NCBI GenBank assembly: GCA_963777435.1
Contig: CAVZQT010000003.1
Span: 186,001 to 250,000 of the forward strand
Direction of reading: 5' to 3'
DNA length: 64,000 nucleotides
From: AP-15 sp963777435
Lineage (GTDB): Bacteria > Pseudomonadota > Alphaproteobacteria > ATCC43930 > CGMCC-115725
The position numbers were made by a program, and so were the translations under genes. Of this stretch, positions 1 through 8,574 are shown piece by piece (position 1 is the first letter of the stretch; each line of letters starts with the position of its first letter). The notes beneath the pieces are model-generated. The model did not search any database and had not been told where the DNA came from. It saw only the letters and a list, made by a program, of their open reading frames with translations.

Positions 1-1
1 C

Positions 2-1405
2 TTTGAGGAAATTCTCCGAGCAGGTTTCAAGCAGGATCGGGGAATGTACTTCACTCACGACAACATCGTCCGCTTCATGGTGGAGGTCGTTGACTTGGCG
101 GGGCTAACGCGCCAAGTCTGGCAGCAATCGAACCACCCTGAAAACCGACTACCCTACGTCATTGACCCGGCCTGTGGGTCGGGAACCTTCTTACTGCAGG
201 CAATGAACACTATCACTGCTACGGTGAAAGGCGATGCTAAGTCCCTTGTGAGGGATCATGATTTAGGGCAATTCTACAATGCTCGCCTCTCAGACGATCA
301 GCCTAACTACTGGGCAGAGGCGTTTATCTATGGATTCGATCCCAAATTCATCATGGCGATCACGGCCAAGGTGAACATGGTCCTGCACGGTGATGGATCA
401 GCGCACATCCTCAAAGACGACGCATTCCAGCCCCTTTCACGTTATACCGATCCGAGGCTGCGCCCTTGCGGTGAAGCGCAGCGCTCCGTACCCCGCGCAC
501 AGTATGCCCCGGACGTGTGCGAATCCTTCAACGCGGCAATGTTCAATCCACCTTTCGGCATCACTCTCGCTGCCGAGACACGAGCCAAGCTGTCGACGAC
601 ATTCACGTTGCCAGAAAGCACACCGAGCGAAGGACTTTTCTTAGAGCGATGCTTCCAACTGCTCAAGCCAGGCGGTCGCCTGGCGGTTGTCTTGCCCGAG
701 TCACTGCTTAACGCCAAAGAGATGGTTGACGTGAGAATATTCCTATATCGGTTTTTCAACATCCGCTGCATTGTGTCAATGCCACGAAACATATTTATTG
801 ACACACCTACCCTCACCAGTTTGGTCTTTGCTCAGAAGAAAACTGCGGCGCGAGTCGCGGGATGGGACACGGCCTGGCAAAAAGTCACCGAGAAAATCGA
901 GACCCACGTCAAGGCCGCCGCGGCGGCTCTCAAGAAGAATTTCGCGAGCGAAAACAGCGGCTCTGCGGTGGCCGAGCGGTTCCTGAAGAACATATCCCCT
1001 GTCATCACCGACCGAGATTGGGTCAGTAAGGGTGGCAAGTCGCCGGCGCTGCTGCGGATGACAAGAGACTGGTCAGGTTTAGCAGGCGAGGATGCTGCGG
1101 GTTACTATCGGGAGCTCATGCGCACCGCCGGGTTTCAGGATCTATGCAGATGGCATAAATTTACCCAAGTTACTGAGACGCTAAATTATGAGTTTCCTGT
1201 TTTTCTTGTCACCGAAATTGGTTACAAACTCAGTAAACGAAGAGAGAAGGCGCGTGCCAATCAGCTCTGTCTGTTTACGGGCAGAACCACTGGATCTCTG
1301 ATCACAAACCTTCACCTGGCCGACGAGGAATGTGACGTCCTGATCGACGCAGCATCTCCTCAAACCGTGCTTGACTTGGTCCGTACCTCAGTCGTGTGGG
1401 AATAA
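2..1405 (+). CDS. Type I-like N6-adenine DNA methylase (HsdM family), 5' end outside window
   Basis: The frame is open from base 2, so the gene starts upstream of the window; the first ATG at 44 sits inside the protein. Counting from that ATG, the SAM-binding motif I DPACGSGTFL is at residues 41-50 and the catalytic NPPF motif at 168-171, the gamma-class amino-methyltransferase order of HsdM. The protein would methylate adenine in a target chosen by a specificity subunit. The next gene overlaps its stop and looks like that subunit. No restriction (HsdR) gene is visible, but upstream sequence is missing. Base composition is more AT-rich than the core genes at 3-5 kb, in line with an acquired island. 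The family call is firm; membership of a type I, BREX-like or orphan system cannot be decided here. Confidence 0.85.
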   Translation, partial: FEEILRAGFKQDRGMYFTHDNIVRFMVEVVDLAGLTRQVWQQSNHPENRLPYVIDPACGSGTFLLQAMNTITATVKGDAKSLVRDHDLGQFYNARLSDDQPNYWAEAFIYGFDPKFIMAITAKVNMVLHGDGSAHILKDDAFQPLSRYTDPRLRPCGEAQRSVPRAQYAPDVCESFNAAMFNPPFGITLAAETRAKLSTTFTLPESTPSEGLFLERCFQLLKPGGRLAVVLPESLLNAKEMVDVRIFLYRFFNIRCIVSMPRNIFIDTPTLTSLVFAQKKTAARVAGWDTAWQKVTEKIETHVKAAAAALKKNFASENSGSAVAERFLKNISPVITDRDWVSKGGKSPALLRMTRDWSGLAGEDAAGYYRELMRTAGFQDLCRWHKFTQVTETLNYEFPVFLVTEIGYKLSKRREKARANQLCLFTGRTTGSLITNLHLADEECDVLIDAASPQTVLDLVRTSVVWE

Positions 1406-2127
1406 AAATGAAGCTCCGACAAGCTTTCCCACCCCCGCGAACGTTTACCTCGTCACTCCGGCTCATATCGAGCAACTACGCTTTGCGCTGTGATGCTAAA
1501 CAGGCAGACGCAGATGTGCTCTCGGTTGAAGCAAAGGTCCGTGCAGCGGGGTTCTTCGAGCTGGGAGACTTCCTACCTAATCCATTCGCGAAAGGGATAC
1601 AGCCTGAGTATTTGGACCAGCCGGCGGATGATTCGGTGCCGGTCATCAACACGCTTTCCATTCAAAATCTCACTGTTCGGGTATCCGACTGCCGTCACAT
1701 AAGCCGCGACGACTTCGATACACTTTCGAGCGAGCGGAAGCTACGAAAGGGTGACGTTCTGCTGACCGTCGATGGCGGCGTCAGTATCGGGAAACCGGTT
1801 CTCTTCGATTGGACGAAGGAGTTCACGATTGATAGCCATGTGGTCATCCTCCGCCCAGTTGAGCTAAGTCCCCTCGCTTTGGTTTACCTGCTGGCATCGC
1901 CGCTCGGACAAATGCAGTTTCGCCGAGCGGAGTCCGGTGCGAGTGGTCAAACAACGGTGACCGAAGATGATGTGACGCGCTTTGTATTTCCGCACTCGAT
2001 CCTCAAAACCATCGATCAAATTGCGGCAAAGATCGAGGCGCAACGCATGCAGATCATGGAGGAACGTCGCGAGCTTGAGCGCAAAGAAGTCGCCCTTTGG
2101 AAACAACTCGGAAAATTCACTAATTAG
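1396..2127 (+). CDS. Half-size specificity subunit (HsdS-like, single target-recognition domain)
   Basis: About 240 residues, half a classical HsdS. It starts with GTG at 1396, overlapping the methylase stop by 10 bases, or with ATG at 1408; the overlap suggests translational coupling. The middle shows the TRD pattern of S subunits (KGDVLLTVDGG near residue 120, then SGQTTVTEDDVTRFVFP near 185), and the C-terminus is a charged helix (IAAKIEAQRMQIMEERRELE) like the conserved coiled-coil spacer. One TRD plus one spacer implies that two copies would dimerise to replace a two-TRD subunit and recognise a palindromic bipartite site. This is inference from known half-S proteins. The gene shares 4 bases with the convergent broken toxin gene downstream. 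Confidence 0.7.
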   Translation: MGIKMKLRQAFPPPRTFTSSLRLISSNYALRCDAKQADADVLSVEAKVRAAGFFELGDFLPNPFAKGIQPEYLDQPADDSVPVINTLSIQNLTVRVSDCRHISRDDFDTLSSERKLRKGDVLLTVDGGVSIGKPVLFDWTKEFTIDSHVVILRPVELSPLALVYLLASPLGQMQFRRAESGASGQTTVTEDDVTRFVFPHSILKTIDQIAAKIEAQRMQIMEERRELERKEVALWKQLGKFTN

Positions 2128-2353
2128 TCCGCTATTGGCATTTCCCAAACCCGATAGGGATAACGGACGAGCGGCAGCACACGGACGCCTGCCTCATCGG
2201 TTTCGGGGCCGATCAGCGGGAAGTCGGCAAGCCAGTCGATGCGCTGCCGTATCGCGCCATTACCGCGGCTGCCCCCCTCGGGTTGCGCTCTTTCAGGTAG
2301 GACCGTATCGCTGCGAGGTCCGCGCGAGCGGACACCGCGTAGCGGACTCTCAT
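2124..2353 (-). pseudogene. ParE/RelE-type toxin, frameshifted and C-terminally short
   Basis: The reading frame opens at ATG 2353, overlapping the antitoxin stop (ATGA), and gives a typical RelE/ParE start, MRVRYAVSARADLAAIRSYL. Near 2252 the homologous reading moves to another frame, which continues DWLADFPLIG and VRVLPLVRYPYRVWE, the family's second half. Restoring one base after ATGGCGCG joins the halves. The protein then stops after about 76 residues, short of the usual ~95, so the last beta strand is also missing. Intact members inhibit gyrase or cleave mRNA; this copy should be inactive. It overlaps the hsdS-like gene end by four bases. Confidence 0.75.
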
Positions 2354-2583
2354 TCCTTGCGGCGAGCCAAATCGAAAATCGCTGCGATCTCGTCTTCAGT
2401 GGCAAACTCGCCCCGGCGCGCCGGCGCCAATCGCTCACGCACCGCCGCCCGCGTCGCACTGTCCAGCCTTTCCGTTGCGGTTGCTCGCGCCGCAACGATC
2501 AGCAACAGTTCGGCCGCAGCGTCCTGATCCGCCTCCGGAAGTCCGCGTATTTTCTCGATTGCCTGTTCGAGAAGCTTTGTCAT
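2350..2583 (-). CDS. Antitoxin of a ParD-like addiction module
   Basis: A 77-residue acidic protein starting MTKLLEQAIEKIRGLPEAD; ATG 2583 is preferred because GGAG lies seven bases upstream, although a TTG at 2604 would add seven residues. The N-terminal amphipathic helix and 'GLPEADQDAAAELL' region recall short antitoxins that precede ParE/RelE toxins. Its stop overlaps the start of the toxin frame, the usual arrangement for toxin-antitoxin operons, where the antitoxin binds the toxin and represses its own promoter. The toxin partner is frameshifted, so the antitoxin may now be an orphan. Family assignment rests on context and gross resemblance. Confidence 0.6.
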   Translation of the reverse strand: MTKLLEQAIEKIRGLPEADQDAAAELLLIVAARATATERLDSATRAAVRERLAPARRGEFATEDEIAAIFDLARRKE

Positions 2584-2751
2584 TTCGCGACTCCACAGTG
2601 CCAAAGATGCCCGGCCAAGTGCGCCGCCGTTATAGCATGACGGCCAGGAGAGCGCCTATTGCTCGGGCTCTCGGCTTAGGCGGAGGTGGGTTGACACCCG
2701 GTCCGGCGCTGGGCTGAAGATGGCGGCGGCCAACTTTGATCGGCGAGCGTC

Positions 2752-4581
2752 ATGAGCGGTCTCGAACCTATTCCTTATTCCGACGGGCAGTTGCGGGCGA
2801 TTTTGCAGCGGGTGCGCGTGATCGCGATGGTCGGCGCGTCGTCGAACTGGAACCGGCCCAGCTATTTCGTCATGAAGTATCTGCAGAACAAAGGCTACCG
2901 CGTGATCCCGGTCAATCCGGGCATATCCGGCGAGAGCTTGCTCGGCGAGAAGGTCTACGCCTCATTGCGCGACATCCCCGAGCCCGTCGACATGGTCGAT
3001 GTCTTCCGCGCGGCGCGCGAGGCGCCTGATATCGTCGATGACGCGATCGCGATCGGCGCCAAGGTGGTGTGGATGCAGCTCGGCATCCGCAATGACGAAG
3101 CCGCGGCAAAGGCCGAGGCCGCCGGCATCGAAGTGATCATGAACCGCTGCCCAAAGATCGAGTTCGGCCGGCTCGGCGGCGAGTTGTCGTGGAGCGGCGT
3201 CAATAGCGGCATCATCAGGAACCGCGCGCCCGAGCCGCCGCTCGCCCGCCGGGTCAGGGCGCGCCCGGCCGCGTCGGGCTCTGCCGGGGCGGGGCAAAAC
3301 ATGGTCCACGGTTTCGAAACGCGCGCGATCCATGCCGGTGCGGCCCCGGACCCGGTGACCGGCGCGCGTTCGACCCCGATCTACCAGACCGCGGCCTATG
3401 TTTTTGACGATGTCGATCACGCCGCCTCGCTCTTCAACCTGCACAATTTCGGCTACATCTACGCGCGGCTGAACAACCCGACCGTCGCGGTGCTCGAAGA
3501 GCGGGTCGCGAGCCTCGAAGACGGCCGCGCCGCGGTTGCCGCCGCCTCGGGCCATGCGGCGCAGTTCCTGATCTTTTTCACGTTGATGGAGCCGGGCGAC
3601 GAGTTTCTCGCCTCGCGCAATCTTTATGGCGGCTCGCTGACCCAGTTCGGGCTGTCGTTCAAAAAGCTCGGCTGGAAATGCGATTTTGTCGACCCCGCCG
3701 ATCCCGAGAATTTCCGCCGCGCGCTGACCGCGCGCACCAAGGCGATCTTTGTCGAGAACCTCGCCAATCCCGGCGGCATTATTGTCGATATCGAAAAAGT
3801 GGCGGCAATCGCGCACGAGGCCGGCATTCCGCTGATTGTCGACAACACGCTCGCCACCCCCTATCTGTGCCGGCCGTTCGAATGGGGCGCCGACATCGTC
3901 TGCCATTCGACGACCAAATTCCTGTCCGGGCACGGCCATGCGCTCGGCGGCATCGTCGTCGAATCGGGGCGTTTCGACTGGGGCCAGGGCAACCGCTTCC
4001 CGTCATTGACCGACCCCGAGCCGGCGTATCACGGCCTCAAATTCTTCGAGAACTTCGGCGATTTCGCATTTACGACCAAGGCGCGGGCGGTGGCGCTCCG
4101 GGATTTCGGGCCGACCTTGTCGCCGATGAACGCGTTCTTGACCCTGACCGGCATCGAAACCTTGCATTTGCGGATGGAGCGGCATGTCGAGAATGCCCGC
4201 AAGGTCGCCGAATTTCTCGCCGTCCATCCGCGCGTCGCCTGGGTCTCCTATGCCGGGTTGCGCGACAGCCCCTATTACGAGCTGGCGCGGAAATATTTGC
4301 CGAAAGGGGCGGGGGCGGTTTTCACCTTTGGCGTCAAGGGCGGCTACGAGGCTGGCACGCGGCTGGTCGAAAATGTCCAGCTGTTTTCGCATCTCGCCAA
4401 TATCGGCGACACCCGCAGCCTGATCCTGCACCCGGCTTCGACGACGCATCGGCAATTGACCGACGAGCAGCGCGCGGCGGCGGGGGCCGGCCCCGATGTC
4501 GTGCGGCTGTCGATCGGTCTCGAAAGCGCCGACGATCTGATCCGCGACCTCGACCAGGCGCTCGCCGCTGAGGCTTTGTAA
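2752..4581 (+). CDS. metY: CoA-binding domain fused to O-acetylhomoserine sulfhydrylase (MetY)
   Basis: One uninterrupted 609-residue frame carries two proteins usually encoded separately. Residues 10-145 are a YccU-like CoA-binding Rossmann domain (MVGASSNWNRPSY at 26-38, MNRCPKIEF at 130-138). A Pro/Ala/Gly-rich linker (160-183) leads to M184 (base 3301), exactly where stand-alone MetY proteins begin (MVHGFETRAIHAGA). Residues 184-609 are a PLP-dependent Cys/Met metabolism enzyme; the Schiff-base lysine is K389 in STTKFLSGHGHALGG. MetY makes homocysteine from O-acetylhomoserine and sulfide. Only a weak Shine-Dalgarno precedes 3301, which favours a true fusion, but internal initiation is possible. 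Confidence 0.88.
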   Translation: MSGLEPIPYSDGQLRAILQRVRVIAMVGASSNWNRPSYFVMKYLQNKGYRVIPVNPGISGESLLGEKVYASLRDIPEPVDMVDVFRAAREAPDIVDDAIAIGAKVVWMQLGIRNDEAAAKAEAAGIEVIMNRCPKIEFGRLGGELSWSGVNSGIIRNRAPEPPLARRVRARPAASGSAGAGQNMVHGFETRAIHAGAAPDPVTGARSTPIYQTAAYVFDDVDHAASLFNLHNFGYIYARLNNPTVAVLEERVASLEDGRAAVAAASGHAAQFLIFFTLMEPGDEFLASRNLYGGSLTQFGLSFKKLGWKCDFVDPADPENFRRALTARTKAIFVENLANPGGIIVDIEKVAAIAHEAGIPLIVDNTLATPYLCRPFEWGADIVCHSTTKFLSGHGHALGGIVVESGRFDWGQGNRFPSLTDPEPAYHGLKFFENFGDFAFTTKARAVALRDFGPTLSPMNAFLTLTGIETLHLRMERHVENARKVAEFLAVHPRVAWVSYAGLRDSPYYELARKYLPKGAGAVFTFGVKGGYEAGTRLVENVQLFSHLANIGDTRSLILHPASTTHRQLTDEQRAAAGAGPDVVRLSIGLESADDLIRDLDQALAAEAL

Positions 4582-4686
4582 TGTGGGCGGCATGGATAGG
4601 TGACTCGCGGCGCCGGTCGATCTCCTTTCGCCATCGCGTCGCGGATCTTTTTACGGCCGAAAGCCGGCGCATTCCACTTACCGCGC

Positions 4687-5667
4687 CTACCTCCTGTCGT
4701 CTGTCCCTTTCGGCGAGCTACCGGTAAATGCTTGCGAGGATTTATCGATCAGGTCCGCCGCAAAGCGTTCGCTAAAACCCGATAAAAATCCTACCAACGC
4801 CGATATGAATAATAGGAGGTAATCGTGCACGGTAAAGATATCGCCCCCGACCACCCAAATGCGATCGGCTGGGGTGGCTGATTGCAGCTTTGCGAGCGTT
4901 TGTACCGGGCTGTCGTTGATCCCGGCGATCGTTATTATTTTTGTTTCGAGTATACAATATACGATTAGACCAAACATCGCGCCGATATAAGGCTTGACCA
5001 GATTCGTCATGAAAAGCGGAACTAATCCTACTCTCTCGATTTCCGTCGTATCCAGTCGAAAGGCGATACTTACCATGGCGCCTAGGAAGCCGAAAGTTAC
5101 CGTGGTGAGAAACTCTGGACCGGCAAATATCATAAATATCGGAAGCATATGTCTCGATGCTATCACATGGTAGATCAATATGCAGACTAGAAACGATACC
5201 AACGATAGAATAAGAGCAAAATAAACTGCAACGATCGGAGAGCCATTGGTAAGACGATAAATCAAACCAGGGAGACCGCCATGCGTCTTAAGAAGGGTGT
5301 TTCCGATGTTCACTATGGCGCGTTCGGCAAAGGCGATGTTTGGCTTGGCGGAAGATAATGCGGGCAAAATGGTGCTGACCTGCGCCCCGACCTTGTCCAA
5401 ATCGCTGGACGAGAGTTGGTCCACCAACGCGGCAAATCGCGATAACGCAATCTGCGCAGATTCGGACCGCTCGACAGCGATATCCTCTTTGATCGCGGCT
5501 CTGATTTGCGCAACCAGGGCTTCGGCAGGTTGTGGAGCAACGACCAGGTCTTGCCCGTGCTCATGAACAACCTCGATTTGATCCATCGGGTCTAGCTCCG
5601 AGCTGGAAGGCGAGCCGCCTGCGGGACGAGAATTGTGTGTCTCTATCGGCGGCCGCAAAGAAATCAC
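4687..5667 (-). CDS. Hypothetical inner-membrane protein with four predicted membrane segments
   Basis: I do not recognise the family. The first 140 residues are soluble, acidic and helical, with a possible internal start at M28. Hydrophobic stretches follow at about 144-168, 176-203, 222-248 and 283-297, ending in a short polar tail. A conserved-looking loop lies between segments two and three (FRLDTTEIERVGLVP). Codon use and base composition are visibly more AT-rich than metY upstream or the copper genes downstream, suggesting acquisition. It is convergent with metY and stands alone, so context gives no function. Confidence 0.55.
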   Translation of the reverse strand: MISLRPPIETHNSRPAGGSPSSSELDPMDQIEVVHEHGQDLVVAPQPAEALVAQIRAAIKEDIAVERSESAQIALSRFAALVDQLSSSDLDKVGAQVSTILPALSSAKPNIAFAERAIVNIGNTLLKTHGGLPGLIYRLTNGSPIVAVYFALILSLVSFLVCILIYHVIASRHMLPIFMIFAGPEFLTTVTFGFLGAMVSIAFRLDTTEIERVGLVPLFMTNLVKPYIGAMFGLIVYCILETKIITIAGINDSPVQTLAKLQSATPADRIWVVGGDIFTVHDYLLLFISALVGFLSGFSERFAADLIDKSSQAFTGSSPKGTDDRR

Positions 5668-5907
5668 ATGCCCAAAGTACAGCGGCTATTGACAACCCTA
5701 GCGTGAATTAAATCACATGCAGCGGGCGATTTCATAATTTAAATATTGATGCCGCCAAGGTTGCGAGCGTACGCCAAAAGTTGGGGCGTTTCGTTCGCTC
5801 CAACTCGACCAAGTGGGTCTTTGGCTGGCTCAAGCCGCCAGATTGGAGAGAGAGGCTCGCGAGATCTTCGCGGCGGCTGATGCCCACTCGCGATCCGGGA
5901 AGCCGCG

Positions 5908-6558
5908 CTAGGTCAGCAGTTTTTTGAGGCGGGCGGCGATTTGCTCGGGCGGGTCCTCGCCGGTGAATGACGCGGTAAAGCGGCCTTTCGGGTCCATCAC
6001 ATAGATGATCGACGAGTGGTCCATCGAATATTCGCCGCCCGCTTCGGAATGCTTTGCGTAGTAGACGCGGTATTCCTTGGCGGCCTGGGCAATCGCCGCG
6101 TCGCTGCCGGTCAACGCCACGATCGGCGCGTCGAACGCCGCGACGTAGTCCTTCATTGCCGACGCGGTGTCACGCTCGGGATCGACCGTGATAAAGACCG
6201 GGCGCACCTCCTTCTTCTCGGCGCCGAGGTCGCGCAACGCCAATGCGATATTGTTGAGCGCGGTCGGGCACGCATCGGGGCAATGCGTGTAGCCGAAATA
6301 GACCAACAGCCATTTGCCTTCGAGATCGGTGTTGGTGACCGTCTTGCCGTTTTGGTCGACCAATTTAAAGGGGCCGCCGATAGCACTGCTGAGCAATGTG
6401 CCGGCCGCACCACGAGGGCTGTCGCGCAATTCCAGCGCCACAAACGCGCCGGTGCCGAGAATCGCAAATCCGATCAGCAGCACCGCCGCCAGCAGCAGGC
6501 GTGGCTGTTGTCGCGAAGATGCGCGCCGCGCCGCGCCGCCCGATGTCTCGCCCGCCAT
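5908..6558 (-). CDS. Sco1/SenC-family copper metallochaperone
   Basis: 216 residues with an N-terminal membrane anchor (about 20-42) and a periplasmic thioredoxin fold. The copper ligands are visible: the CPDACP motif (C93, C97) and H180 in SMDHSS. Sco proteins deliver copper to, or reduce the thiols of, the CuA site of cytochrome oxidase subunit II. The gene lies 24 bases downstream of a PCuAC-type chaperone on the same strand, the classic partner that passes Cu(I) to Sco or directly to the oxidase, so the two likely form one operon. Length and motifs are complete. Confidence 0.93.
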   Translation of the reverse strand: MAGETSGGAARRASSRQQPRLLLAAVLLIGFAILGTGAFVALELRDSPRGAAGTLLSSAIGGPFKLVDQNGKTVTNTDLEGKWLLVYFGYTHCPDACPTALNNIALALRDLGAEKKEVRPVFITVDPERDTASAMKDYVAAFDAPIVALTGSDAAIAQAAKEYRVYYAKHSEAGGEYSMDHSSIIYVMDPKGRFTASFTGEDPPEQIAARLKKLLT

Positions 6559-6582
6559 CTGCGGACCTCCTTTATGCTGCTC

Positions 6583-7068
6583 CTAATGCTGCGCCGCCGG
6601 CATCGGCATGGTCATCGGTGCCGTCGCTCCGACCTTTTCGACCGCGACGTTGACGGTGCGTGTCCCGGCCTTTTCAAACGTCAGGGTCAGCGGAAAGGAC
6701 TGGCCGGTCTTTAACGGCTGGTTCAGTCCCATTAGCATGATGTGCATGCCGCCCGGCGCCAAACTAACCGACTGGCCCGCCGGAATGTCGATGCCGGATA
6801 TCGGCCGCATCTTCATGACCATGCCCGACATTTCCATCGTGTGCAGTTCGGCCTTTTTCGCAACCGGTGTCGATGCGGCGACCAGCCGGTCGGCGGTCGG
6901 CGAGTGGATCGTGACATAAGCGGCGCCGATGTCGGATTTTCCGGGTGTCGCCCGCGCCCAGGCGTTGTCGACCGCTAGTTGCCCAGTCTGCGTCTGCGTC
7001 TGCGCCGATGCCACCGCCGCCGTCAGGACAAACCCAGCCACCAGCAGCACTGTCCTCAGCATCCTCAT
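6583..7068 (-). CDS. Periplasmic copper chaperone PCuAC
   Basis: Start chosen at ATG 7068, giving MRMLRTVLLVAGFVLTAAV, a signal peptide cleaved near ASA-Q; a start at 7098 would add ten residues. The mature cupredoxin-like domain has the family's His/Met copper site: H76 in ELHTMEM, Met residues in MVMKM, and H109/M111 in GGMHIMLM. The C-terminal tail is also Met/His-rich (TAPMTMPMPAAQH), as in many PCuAC proteins. It carries Cu(I) in the periplasm for cytochrome oxidase assembly, consistent with the Sco gene immediately downstream. Confidence 0.92.
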   Translation of the reverse strand: MRMLRTVLLVAGFVLTAAVASAQTQTQTGQLAVDNAWARATPGKSDIGAAYVTIHSPTADRLVAASTPVAKKAELHTMEMSGMVMKMRPISGIDIPAGQSVSLAPGGMHIMLMGLNQPLKTGQSFPLTLTFEKAGTRTVNVAVEKVGATAPMTMPMPAAQH

Positions 7069-7138
7069 CGCGTCCTCCACGGGTATGACCGTTTGCACAC
7101 CACAATAATTCCTTGGGGCGGTAGCCGAGAGTGGCGTT

Positions 7139-8050
7139 TTAACGCGGCTTGTCGCTCGCCGCAGAAACCCCGCGCATTCCGGCGACGGCCATACAGGCGC
7201 GCGGCAAATTACTCATCAATAATGGCTTGGCGTGCGACGGTGCCGGGTGCAGCGCCTCCGGCGTGAACCACCAGGCGAGTTCCTTGCCGCAACCGTCGCC
7301 GGGCGGAGGCGGCGCCTGAGCCTGGCATTCAGGCTGCCCCGGCGGGCAGACGAGCCGCATATGGAAATGATAATCGTGCCCCCACCACGGGCGGATCTTG
7401 GCCAGCCAGGCGCCGTCGCTCCCGGCTTCATGGCACAATTCGCGCTTGATCGCCGGGTTGACAAAGATCCGCGCGACCTTGGGCTCGCTCGCCACCGCGC
7501 GGTACATTTTGAGATAGGACCGGTTCCACACCGCTGGGTCGACATGCAGGCGATCGGCGGCGACGACTTCCGTTGCGGACATTTCGTCCCGCTCCGATGG
7601 CGTCAGGCGGCGGTTTGGCGTCGGGGTCAGCCAGATATCCGCATCGAGCCCGATCTGGTGCGAGCCGTGCCCGGTCAGCATCGGCCCGCCGCGCGGCTGC
7701 GCGATGTCGCCGATCAAGAACCCCGACCAGCCGGCCTCGGCTGGCATTTTCGCCGCCAGATGCTCGATGAATTGGATCAATGCCGGATGGCCCCAGGCGC
7801 GGTCGCGCGACGGGCGCATGACCTGCCAATTCGGGCCGTCGGCGGGCAATTCGACACCGCCTTCGAGACAGCCGCGTTCGTAGGAGCCGATCGCCTCGGG
7901 CCGTCCCGGCGCCGGCGTTTTCTCCAGGCCAAAGATCCGCTGCGCCGCATCCTGTGGCAAATGCGCCAATAACGCCGCGCGGTGCGCCGCCTCCTCGGAC
8001 ACCGTGTCCTGCGCCAACGCCGCACCGCCCACCGCGCAAAGCAAGATCAT
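7139..8050 (-). CDS. mepA: Penicillin-insensitive murein endopeptidase MepA
   Basis: 303 residues with a signal peptide (MILLCAVGGAALAQ). The LAS-type zinc peptidase motifs are present: TGHGSHQIGLDADIWL near residues 127-142, supplying the His and Asp zinc ligands (H131, D138), and WWGHDYHFHMRLVCP downstream, supplying the second ligand histidine. MepA cleaves D-Ala-mDAP cross-links in peptidoglycan. Several cysteines (CLEGG, CHEAG, CPPGQPEC, CGKE) match the disulfide-rich periplasmic family. The gene stands 41 bases upstream of the PCuAC chaperone gene on the same strand; functional linkage is not implied. Confidence 0.92.
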   Translation of the reverse strand: MILLCAVGGAALAQDTVSEEAAHRAALLAHLPQDAAQRIFGLEKTPAPGRPEAIGSYERGCLEGGVELPADGPNWQVMRPSRDRAWGHPALIQFIEHLAAKMPAEAGWSGFLIGDIAQPRGGPMLTGHGSHQIGLDADIWLTPTPNRRLTPSERDEMSATEVVAADRLHVDPAVWNRSYLKMYRAVASEPKVARIFVNPAIKRELCHEAGSDGAWLAKIRPWWGHDYHFHMRLVCPPGQPECQAQAPPPPGDGCGKELAWWFTPEALHPAPSHAKPLLMSNLPRACMAVAGMRGVSAASDKPR

Positions 8051-8574
8051 CGCCGCAAAGATTGCGGCTAATCAATTCCTCAAAATCCAAAACGCAACGG
8101 CATGCCTCATGATCGCCCCCCTGCCCGGACGTGATCAGACGTGATCCGGAGCATCCACCTCCTCTTTACTAAAGAAAGTCGTCGGTGGCCGGGTCAAGCC
8201 CGGCTACGGTGGAAGGTAGAGAAGCAGTGAATCTAGCACGCGTAAGTCGAAAAAGCCTTTAGCTCCGGGAACGCGGGGCAGTGTCTTTCGCCCCCTTCTC
8301 GACCCCGTCATACTCCACAGATGCGGGATTATCGTCGCAACCGGGTTCTGGGCATACCTTCTTCATCGTGAGCCTGCTCGACCGCCAGTTCCAATTCGCT
8401 GATCAACGCGGCCGACGCGTTGCGGGAAGCGGTTCGGCGATCGCGCCCGTGCAATCGTTCCATATCGCTTGGTCGAGCACCGGCGGAGGGGCCGCATTCA
8501 TCAGGTGCGGTTCCGGCGTCTGGGTCTGGAGTAATATCCCGCTACGGGCCCGATTTGACCGATGGAGACCTCAA
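8051..8574. other. Gene-poor stretch between mepA and the cysteine-knot gene
   Basis: A plus-strand frame is open from 8281, but it encodes low-complexity, non-protein-like sequence upstream of the signal peptide at 8575, so I do not count it as coding. The stretch contains one short hairpin (8188-8204) of a type often dispersed between genes. No RNA gene or clear promoter was recognised. Confidence 0.5.
8188..8204. repeat. Short palindromic intergenic element
   Basis: GCCGGG-TCAAG-CCCGGC forms a six-pair stem. It sits in the mepA upstream region and resembles the widespread 'gccgggtcaagcccggc' dispersed hairpins of proteobacteria. It is not followed by a T-run on either strand, so it is not a classic terminator. 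Confidence 0.45.

Noticed and set aside
2605..2751. SAM-II riboswitch upstream of the metY fusion
   Set aside because: The expected conserved loop and pseudoknot sequences are not visible.
5740..5911. Plus-strand frame ending RLEREAREIFAAADAHSRSGK then PR, possible gene remnant
   Set aside because: Too short, no start codon, adjacent frames look equally protein-like and it overlaps the sco stop; no family recognised.
8281..8574. N-terminal extension of the cysteine-knot protein frame
   Set aside because: Composition is not protein-like and the signal peptide at 8575 needs to be N-terminal.
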